64,000 nt of DNA from NCBI RefSeq assembly GCF_050003625.1, contig NC_134401.1, positions 71,708,442 through 71,772,441 of the forward strand, given 5' to 3'. Under the pieces are notes generated by a model. The model did not search any database. It was not told the origin of the DNA and saw only the letters and a program-made list of their open reading frames with translations. The stretch comes from Haematobia irritans. Taxonomy: Eukaryota; Arthropoda; Insecta; Diptera; Muscidae. This document shows positions 56,504 through 64,000 of the stretch, piece after piece; the stretch's first letter is position 1; each line of letters opens with the position of its first letter. The position numbers and the translations under genes are program-made.

Positions 56504-58012
56504 ATGGAGACTTTGCTGGAACAGCAAAGACGATACCACGAAGAACGAGAACGTCTCGTTAAACTGATGGTTGATGAGTATGCCACTAAAAAGCTCAATG
56601 AAAAAGACCGCATATATTCGGAACATAGACTAAAGTACCTCGTGGATATGCATTACAATTCTACTTCCAAACTGAGAGAGCTCTATGAGGATAAGGATAA
56701 TGAACGAAAATTGGAGATTCAAGCTCTCTCTGGCCCAAATGAATTCAATGAGTTCTACAACCGCCTGAAGCAAATCAAAGAATTTTATAAGAAGCATCCA
56801 AGTGAAGTAAGCATTCCACTATCGGTGGAGTTCGAAGATATGGTGAAGGCCTATAATAACCCCGATGAAATGTCAGCTCTAGTAGAGTTCACCGATGAGG
56901 AAGGTGGTGGTCGTTATTTGGATTTAAATGAATGCTACGAGATGTATGTCAATTTAAGAGGAGTTGAGAAGGTTGACTATATTACCTACCTCATGACATT
57001 CGACCATGTATTCGATATTGCCAAGGAGAGGAAAAACAAAGATTACAAAAAATATTTGGAGTCGTTAAACGAGTATTTGCACAATTTCATTTTAAGGGTT
57101 CAACCTCTACACGATATTGATGAAGAACTGGTCAAGGTGGAATTGGATTTTCAGAAGCAATGGCTTCAAGGAACATTTCCCGGATGGGTGTCCAAAGAAA
57201 CTGAATCAGCATTAGCCAATACTGGTGCCCATTTAGATTTATCAGCTTTTTCGAGTTGGGAAGAGCTGGCATCTTTGGGCTTGGATCGTTTAAAATCCGC
57301 TTTAATGGCTTTGGGTTTAAAATGTGGTGGAACTCTGGAGGAAAGAGCCCAGCGTTTATTTTCGACAAAGGGTAAGAAGACCTTGGATCCCTCCCTAATG
57401 GCTAAGAAACCCTCGAAGAGTACTAGTGTACAAACCAGAGAGAATGAGCGTCACAAAGAAATTGCACAATTGGAGGCCTATTTGTACAAATATGCTGAAT
57501 TGGTGTCCGAACAACGTAGTGCAACTAAAGAAAATGTTCAACGTAAACAGGCTCGAACTGGAGGCGAAAGAAATGACAGTGACATAGAGGCGAGTGATTC
57601 AGATATTGATGATGATCCGGATGCCGATGATGTCCCATACAATCCAAAGAATTTGCCTTTGGGTTGGGATGGTAAGCCAATCCCCTATTGGCTTTATAAA
57701 TTACATGGATTGAATATTAGTTATAATTGCGAAATATGTGGAAATTACACGTACAAGGGGCCCAAAGCTTTTCAACGGCACTTTGCCGAATGGCGTCATG
57801 CTCATGGTATGAGATGTCTAGGCATTCCAAACACAGCACATTTTGCAAATGTTACACAAATTGAGGACGCAATTACTTTGTGGGAAAAATTGAAGTCGCA
57901 AAAAACATCTGAACGCTGGATAGCTGATCAAGAGGAAGAATTTGAAGATTCTCAAGGCAATGTGGTGAATCGCAAAACCTATGAAGATTTAAAAAGACAG
58001 GGATTGCTTTAA
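56504..58012 (+). CDS. noi: Splicing factor 3A subunit 3 (SF3a60; Drosophila noisette)
   Basis: A single-exon 502-residue protein, the usual length for SF3A3. It is a core subunit of the U2 snRNP SF3a complex in the nucleus, needed for branch-site recognition. The N-terminus [20 protein letters not shown] and the helical SF3A3 region ([40 protein letters not shown]) are well conserved. A SAP-like segment occurs around residues 245-285 ([20 protein letters not shown]). A matrin-type C2H2 zinc finger is near 407-440 ([20 protein letters not shown], then [14 protein letters not shown]). The start follows TTTCCGACATGG, a fair Kozak context. No stops or shifts are seen, and the protein looks functional. 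Confidence 0.97.
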   Translation: METLLEQQRRYHEERERLVKLMVDEYATKKLNEKDRIYSEHRLKYLVDMHYNSTSKLRELYEDKDNERKLEIQALSGPNEFNEFYNRLKQIKEFYKKHPSEVSIPLSVEFEDMVKAYNNPDEMSALVEFTDEEGGGRYLDLNECYEMYVNLRGVEKVDYITYLMTFDHVFDIAKERKNKDYKKYLESLNEYLHNFILRVQPLHDIDEELVKVELDFQKQWLQGTFPGWVSKETESALANTGAHLDLSAFSSWEELASLGLDRLKSALMALGLKCGGTLEERAQRLFSTKGKKTLDPSLMAKKPSKSTSVQTRENERHKEIAQLEAYLYKYAELVSEQRSATKENVQRKQARTGGERNDSDIEASDSDIDDDPDADDVPYNPKNLPLGWDGKPIPYWLYKLHGLNISYNCEICGNYTYKGPKAFQRHFAEWRHAHGMRCLGIPNTAHFANVTQIEDAITLWEKLKSQKTSERWIADQEEEFEDSQGNVVNRKTYEDLKRQGLL

Positions 58013-58030
58013 TTTCGTTTATACTATATT

Positions 58031-58036
58031 AATAAA
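58031..58036 (+). terminator. Poly(A) signal of noi
   Basis: AATAAA 19 bases after the stop codon. Confidence 0.7.
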
Positions 58037-59741
58037 TGGAAAACTAAAATCTCTGTAAATAAGTCGATTTATTTCAACCTATTGCAACCATAGTAAAAAA
58101 AGATACTAAATCGAGGAATAAACCGTAGCAGAGAAATTTTGGTAATGAATATACAACACCAATATTTACATTAACAGAATGAAGTATATAGGAAATAGAA
58201 GTCGTATAAAATGTAAAACGTACAACGTACCTGTCTGAATGTTTCAGATATTTTCACACGACTGACTTGCTTCTAAAATTGTTTATTTATTTGGAAAAGT
58301 GAAAAACGTCCACATATTTCTGTTGGATTTTCTTTATATAAATGTTGAAATAGTCTATAATATACCTTCTCATTCTTCACCATAGAGATATTTAAGTTAA
58401 GTTCTCAAACACACAAAAAAATTTCGTTGTTAAGAGAATAAGCCTGTCAAATAAGTCGTCTTATTTTCTTAAAAGTTCCCTAAAAAGGTTATGGCGAATT
58501 TTAAAGCGGCCTTACGAAAAGGTATTTTTAAAGACATTTTATGTTTTTAGCCGAATGGCTTGCTAATATGGTAAAATGAAAACAAAATAACTTACCTCGT
58601 TCCAGGAAAACAATTGATACAGTTTATATCTTTGAGTATCTTGCCATAAGCCGATATATAGAAAAAAACAACGTTTTTATCAACGTAAATTGACTATCAT
58701 GCTCAGCTTTCTTCACTAGTGGCGCCATGATAGATTTTATGTGTATAAACAAGAGACAGTATTTAACAAACAACTTTTTAGATAGTTTTTTGCAAAATTG
58801 ATTAATTTCACACATTTTTACAAAAACAAAGCTTCCGATAAATTCCAAATCGCTCAAGGTGGAAATAAGACGCGCGATGATTGGAATTAATAGTTTTTCA
58901 TTTTGATCGTCCTTAAATTACCGCACCATGATGAAATTGGTATTCAACATTTTAAGTTATCCCATATTGGTTTTATGTATAATAAAACCAAATTGTTTTA
59001 ACAAACGGCTTTTCTTCATAGCTAACGACGATATTTGAATATAGCCGTCGAACTAAACTTGACGCCAATGGCAATGAAGAAAAGTTTACATTCAACACCA
59101 AGGCAGATTTAGTAAGGTAGTTTTAGTATTACAAAAACAAAATTGTCAGTCGCCATATTGAAACTTTGATTGTCAGTCAAATTGAATTAAATTTCTCACT
59201 TGTTGAACAATATGTTCAACAAGTTGGAAATTTAAAGTAGAGAAAATCTGGAAATGATCGGTGTATGCTTCGAAATATGATACGGTCTACAAGAATAATT
59301 GATGTAATTCTTACCATCAATTATGAGGATAATTTATTTCGATACTTTTCTGTCATGATTTGGAGAAATACTGAATGGTATTTGGTAGGGGGAGATGAAA
59401 AACCCATAAAACCCCTTTAGCTACGCCTATGCCATACCGACAATCAAAGTTCTGCTCAAATGAAAAAATTGTAATCATCTGATAGCTTGAAACTACCTTC
59501 CTAAATATATGTACCTTGATTCAACACCTTCAAAACTTTTTTAGGGTATAAGTTTAGTAGAAAACAAAACTTTCTTAAAAAGACATTACCCGTAATAGTA
59601 CATTACCAACATCAAATTGAAATTATATTTTGTTTATTGTCATAAATTATTTACGAAGCAAATCAGCTGATGGAATAAAGGACCTTACAATACATTTTGC
59701 ACTAACCAATTTTAGCAAGAAAAAGAAGAAGAAATTGCGTC
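58037..59741. other. Intergenic stretch between noi and Gnf1
   Basis: AT-rich DNA with no recognisable coding motif on either strand. It contains the long palindrome at 59190-59233. Short open frames have no familiar features. Confidence 0.6.
59190..59233. repeat. Near-perfect 44-bp palindrome
   Basis: AAATTTC, then CTTGTTGAACA-ATA-TGTTCAACAAG, then GAAATTT. The inner arms are perfect. It may form a cruciform or be the centre of a decayed foldback element. Confidence 0.85.
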
Positions 59742-59752
59742 TTTGCGCGAAA
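59742..59752 (-). promoter_or_regulatory. E2F-type site upstream of Gnf1
   Basis: TTTCGCGCAAA on the minus strand fits the E2F consensus TTTSGCGC exactly. It lies 60 bases before the Gnf1 ATG. Replication genes in flies are classic E2F/DP targets. Function here is inferred. Confidence 0.6.
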
Positions 59753-59811
59753 TTTATTGATTTATATACCAGACTCAAAGAATTCGTTTATTGAGCGGAT
59801 ATAATACTAAA

Positions 59812-62800
59812 ATGCAGCCGGTAAGTACAAAAATAGTGTGTAAATTTATAAAAATTCATAATATGATTTAATTGTCTAAATTTTACTTAGACAATTGCTT
59901 CATATTTTCAAAAATCTGCTCCAAAAGAGAAATCAAATTCTGAAACAAAGGAACCTAAAAAACGAAAAGCTCGTATTATATCTAGCGACGAGGATGATGA
60001 AGTGGTAGCCGCTTCTCCTCATGTTGCTAAATCTAAGCGTAGTAAACAGTCATCTCATACGGATAATTTGAGTAACACCGACTCACCATCCTCGGCAAAG
60101 AAATTAAAATTAGACAAACTGAAAACTAAAGCTGACGATAAGGATGCACCGGTTAAAGCTGTTGATCCCATGTCCTTATTTGGTGGCGAAACAACTCGTG
60201 TTGAAGCTAAAAAAGCATCTAGGCCGAAAGACAAGGCAATACAGGAATTTGAGGACGATGCAATTGATGAGAGCCTAATGGAGATCGATATGGAAACTAG
60301 TGTTGTGGAAGCAGACTACAAAGTCAAAGAGGAAAAACAGACACCGTCGAAAGGACGGGATAAACATACACCCAAAAAGGAGAATGGTGTTAAAGAAGAG
60401 AAACGATCCAAGGAAACGATCCACAATAGAGATAAACATACGCCACGAAAAGAGAATGGTATTAAAGATGAGAAACGGACTCCAAACAAGGATAGTAGCA
60501 AAGAGCGTATGTCTTCCAGTGAACGTAAACATAAAGATCAGAAGAAAACACCCAGATCTTCAAAACATTCATCCGGGGACGAAGACCATGATGAACATAA
60601 GAAGAACAAGAAGCATAAACAAGACCTGGATTCAAGTAAGTGATCTTTCTACCAATATGTGTATTACATTATACTTTACGAACGGACAGGGTATTCTTGT
60701 TTATATATAATACTTTAAGACTAAAATAGTCTAATACATGTCGATTCTAATTGTAGGTGTTCTTACCGACGAAGAACGTCATGAACGCAAACGCCTCACA
60801 GCCATATTATATCAAAAGTATAAAAATCGTTCATCTGTCCTTCATCATGGCTGCAAAGAGGTTCCAAAGGTATGTTTCATTTTATTAATTAGTTGCTGTT
60901 TTAATTTTCTTTTGTTTTTTCAATAGGGTAAACCAAATTGCTTGGCCGGGTTAACATTCCTTGTAACTGGAGTTTTAGAATCTCTAGAGCGTGATGAAGC
61001 CAACTCTATTATAAAAGAATATGGGGGCAAAGTTATGACGACTGTGGGCAAACGATTAAACTATCTTATAGTAGGCGAAGACTCTGGCCCAAAAAAACTT
61101 GCTCAAGCTGAAGAGTTTCATGTCAAAGTCATAAGTGAAGATGATTTCTTGAATTTAATTCGAGAAAAATCGGGCATGCCAGTTGAAAACGGTAATGACA
61201 ATGTGCGTGATGATGGCGAGAAACCCAGTACTAGCCCTAAACAAAAGAAAGATATTAAGACAGAAAAGATGGAAGATGTGAAAATTGAAAAGGAGAAAAA
61301 GGAATCACCACCAGAAAAGAAATCAAAACATCAAGAAATGAACAACAATATGTCTCCCAAGAAAATCCATAAGGATATTAAAAAGGAAATAGAAGAAATA
61401 AAACAGGAATTCCCTAGACCACCACCTGTGACTGAGGATATGATGGCTTGGGTCGACAAATATAAGCCGACAACTGTGAAAGATATTATAGGCCAGCAAG
61501 GTCCTGCCAGCAATGTAGCAAAGTAATTGACTTTTTGAGGGATTTATTACATCAAGTGAACTAAAATGTTACAAATTGTTTAATTAGGCTTACCAACTGG
61601 TTATCGAAGTGGTATACCAATCATGATGGCAAGAAAAAATTGCAAAAACCAAATCCATGGGCCAAAAATGATGATGGTAGTTTCTACAAAGCCGCTTTAC
61701 TCTCCGGACCTCCCGGCATAGGTAAAGTTATGTCTGAATCCATTATGTAAAATAGCATTCACGTATGTGTTTATTTATCAGGAAAAACTACCACTGCCAC
61801 TTTAGTTTGCAAAGAGCTGGGTTTCGATGCTGTCGAATTTAATGCTTCCGACACTCGTAGTAAACGTCTCTTAAAAGAAGAGGTGTCGGAATTGCTTTCA
61901 AATAAATCGCTTTATGGCTACTTCCATGGAAGTGGGAACGTAACAAAAAAGCATGTGCTTATTATGGATGAAGTGGACGGCATGGCTGGCAACGAAGATC
62001 GCGGTGGAATTCAGGAATTAATTGCCCTTATTAAAGAGTCGTCAGTACCCATAATATGTATGTGTAACGATCGAAATCATCAAAAAATGCGTTCTCTTGT
62101 AAATTATTGTTACGATCTCCGGTTCAATCGGCCACAACTAAAGCAAATCAAGGGACGAATTTTAAGTATTTGTGCCAAAGAAAATATAAAATTGGACCCT
62201 ACGAAGTTAGATGAGATTATTTCGGCTACAAACAATGACATACGCCAGTCTATCAATCACATTTCATTACTAAGCGCTGGAAAGGATTTAAATTTGGCTT
62301 CTGACAAAGTTTCTTCTAAAGCTGAAGATAAGATTGCACAGAAGGATTTGAAAATGGTAAGAATTTTATTGATTACATGATCTTTAATAAGAGACTATAA
62401 CTAACGATTTCTTTAAGGGTCCTTGGGATGTTGTTCGAAAAGTATTTTCTGCAGATGAACATAAAAATATGTCATTTTATGATAAATGTGACTTATTTTT
62501 CCACGACTACAGTTTGGCTCCTTTGTTTGTTCAACAAAATTACTTAATTGTCAATCCTGCAGGACCTAAGTAAGTCTCCAATGTATAACTAAATGTTTTG
62601 ATATAAAACTACTTCAAAATTCTATAGGTCAGAAGTTATTCAAAAGGTTGCCAACACTGCAGACTCCTTGAGCTTGGGGGATTTGGTAGACAAAAAAATT
62701 CGTTCCAGTTCAGCATGGGCATTATTGCCCACACAAGCTGTTTTCAGTTCCGTAATGCCTGGAGAATATATGAGTGGTTATTTCACTGGCCAAATCAACT

Positions 62801-63453
62801 TTCCTGGCTGGCTGGGGAAGAATTCCAGAGCGACTAAACGTTCTCGTCTGGCGCAAGAACTACACGATCACACTCGAATAAAAACGTCAGGGTCTCGACT
62901 TTCTATTCGTCTAGATTATGCTCCATTTCTCTTAAACAAAATAGTCAAACCCTTGGTAGAAAAAGGGTTAGAAGGAGTTGAGGAATCTCTCGAAACATTA
63001 AAAGAGTATCACTTGCTCAGGGAAGATATCGAAAGTTTAATTGAGCTTACTTCATGGCCAGGCAAAAAAAGTCCCATGGACGCTGTAGATGGGAAAGTTA
63101 AGGCTGCTCTGACCAGAGCATACAACAAAGAAGTTTTGGCATATTCGTACTCTGCCGCAGCAGGTGTGAAAAAGAAACGAGCTGAAGCTATGGATGAATT
63201 GGAATCATTGGGCATGGAAGATGGAGAGGAAGGTGGTACAGCAACAGTAGATTCCGAGGACGATAAAGATGATGACTTGGAAAAAGATGGTTTGATCAAG
63301 GTAATTAATTCAAATTTAAAATGTGCTAGCATATATCTAAAAAATGTTTCGTATGTATGACAGGCTAAGAAAAAGACAGCTGCTTCAACTTCGAAGGCAG
63401 CTGCAAACAAGAAGGCTCCTAAGGCTAAGGCTGCTTCCAAATCAAAGAAGTAA
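59812..63453 (+). CDS. Gnf1: Replication factor C large subunit (RFC1; Drosophila Gnf1)
   Basis: RFC1 is the large ATPase subunit of the clamp loader that opens PCNA onto primed DNA. I read nine exons: 59812-59820, 59891-60635, 60757-60869, 60927-61522, 61588-61721, 61782-62356, 62418-62569, 62628-63300 and 63364-63453. All introns are GT-AG and short, and the exons total 3087 bases or 1028 residues. The start MQPTIASYF forms a PIP-box. A basic/acidic linker follows, with a 17-residue imperfect repeat (RDKHTPKKENGVKEEKR / RDKHTPRKENGIKDEKR). The BRCT domain is at about 290-370 (LTFLVTGVLESLERDEANSI). The AAA+ core has WVDKYKP, Walker A GPPGIGKTT and Walker B VLIMDEVDGM. The RFC1 C-terminal domain follows (PTQAVFSSVMPGEYMSGYF), with a Lys/Ala tail. 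No lesions are seen. Confidence 0.95.
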
Positions 63454-63907
63454 TCTTTTCAAGTGCATGTTTAAGTTTGTTATATTGTATTTTGTGTGAT
63501 TATTTTCTTTTAAATATATATACTGGAAACTTTTAAATTAAAAAATATAGAAATATTGACTTACTGTTTGATTACATAGTAAACAGTCCACATAAGCAAT
63601 TAGAACTTCCTACATAAATTGGCAATAAAACGCCTTGTGGCGATGAAGTTGAGATATCAAAAGAAAATCGAAATGTTTGGTTGAAATCTAAATGATTTTC
63701 CTAGCTGTTGGCTTCCCTCTATTATTCACATACTCATCTCATATTTACTATAAGTTTAGTATAGTTTAAATAAAATAATAAATGATTTTCTCCATTTTGG
63801 AAGCAAAGATCATTATTGTAACGAATAAAAACAGTATGTGTAGTAGTACTTCGTGTAAGCACATGCTCTACATTTATTTACAATTTTTAGTTATTGCTCA
63901 TCCATTT
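63454..63907. other. Non-coding stretch after Gnf1
   Basis: AT-rich; no gene recognised beyond a possible 3' UTR of Gnf1 and, if real, of the convergent gene at the edge. Confidence 0.5.
63624..63629 (+). terminator. Candidate poly(A) signal of Gnf1
   Basis: AATAAA about 170 bases after the stop. AT-rich variants nearer the stop could also serve. Confidence 0.4.
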
Positions 63908-64000
63908 TTAGGGAGTCTCAATGGAAGCAGTTCTCTTAGCTTCTTTTATGTCGCTTGCACTATTTTGCGTATCTGCACTCAATTTTATATTAACGGCTGC
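63908..64000 (-). CDS. Possible 3'-terminal exon of a convergent gene, partial
   Basis: On the minus strand the window edge opens into a 30-codon frame with balanced, polar composition (NIKLSADTQNSASDIKEAKR) ending TASIETP and TAA at 63908-63910. It would converge with Gnf1. The opposite strand also has an ATG-initiated hydrophobic frame (MEAVLLASFMSLALF) that could be a signal peptide. I prefer the minus-strand reading because of its amino-acid makeup, but neither is proven. Confidence 0.3.
   Translation of the reverse strand, partial: AAVNIKLSADTQNSASDIKEAKRTASIETP

Noticed and set aside
58701..58725. CACTAGTGGCGCC resembling a CTCF/insulator site
   Set aside because: It is one base short of the AGRKGGCGC core and has no other support.
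58624..58857. 77-codon minus-strand frame between noi and Gnf1
   Set aside because: No recognisable motif, poor composition for a coding region and no splice context.
63942..64000. Plus-strand ATG frame MEAVLLASFMSLALF at the window end as a secreted protein start
   Set aside because: Possible, but the opposite strand gives a more protein-like polar C-terminus. Kept only as an alternative in that entry.

Overview
The window looks like a chromosomal segment from a higher dipteran, most likely a calyptrate/muscid-type fly. The evidence is two spliced, fly-like housekeeping genes with short introns on the right (SF3A3/noisette and RFC1/Gnf1), and an AT-rich background full of repeats I associate with calyptrate genomes: the TTTCTATAGAAAATTTTGTCAAA tandem family, mini-me/DINE-like elements with (GTCY)n tracts, roo-like BEL elements and Loa-like LINEs. 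The species cannot be fixed from sequence alone.

Positions 1-54596 are almost wholly a nest of transposable elements. 1-10 kb: a decayed BEL/Pao element (minus, 1719-6575, continuing past 9901) interrupted by a Loa/R1-type LINE (6576-9890, 10-bp target duplication). It faces an inverted, nearly identical piece of the same family (1-1311), with a long (TA)n tract between them. 10-17.5 kb: a DD41D mariner-like element (10550-11486), a 5'-truncated Jockey-type LINE with a long ORF (11862-14733), and a mariner (14741-16446) holding a hAT-type miniature element that itself contains a DINE-like segment. Scraps of another BEL element follow. 17.5-23 kb: a solo LTR-like segment, an element with TATGTTTGG repeats at both ends, two copies of an 88-bp retroposon, and a truncated roo-like BEL (19452-22694). 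23-42.5 kb: an old gypsy/errantivirus-type element (Gypsy1, plus strand) split twice, by a complete roo-like BEL with env (25008-33458) and by a nearly full-length Loa-type LINE (34961-39347). 42.5-48.7 kb: a second env-bearing gypsy (Gypsy2, minus strand), its gag replaced by a DINE-like element. 48.9-54.6 kb: a young Ty3/gypsy element (Gypsy3) with near-identical LTRs, cut by a 100-N assembly gap.

From 54697 onward the sequence is single-copy chromosome. It has a tandem-repeat field, the intronless SF3A3 gene (56504-58012), about 1.8 kb without a recognised gene, and the nine-exon RFC1/Gnf1 gene (59812-63453). The last 93 bases may be the 3' exon of a convergent gene.

I found no CRISPR, operon or bacterial-type system. 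The most notable items are the 88-bp retroposon with a constant 5' end, the three long (TA)n tracts sitting exactly at element breakpoints, the hAT/mariner/DINE nest with readable target duplications, Gypsy3 (SAP-like Gag, one in-frame UAA between protease and RT, a 21-codon duplication), and the N-terminal PIP-box and E2F-type site of Gnf1.
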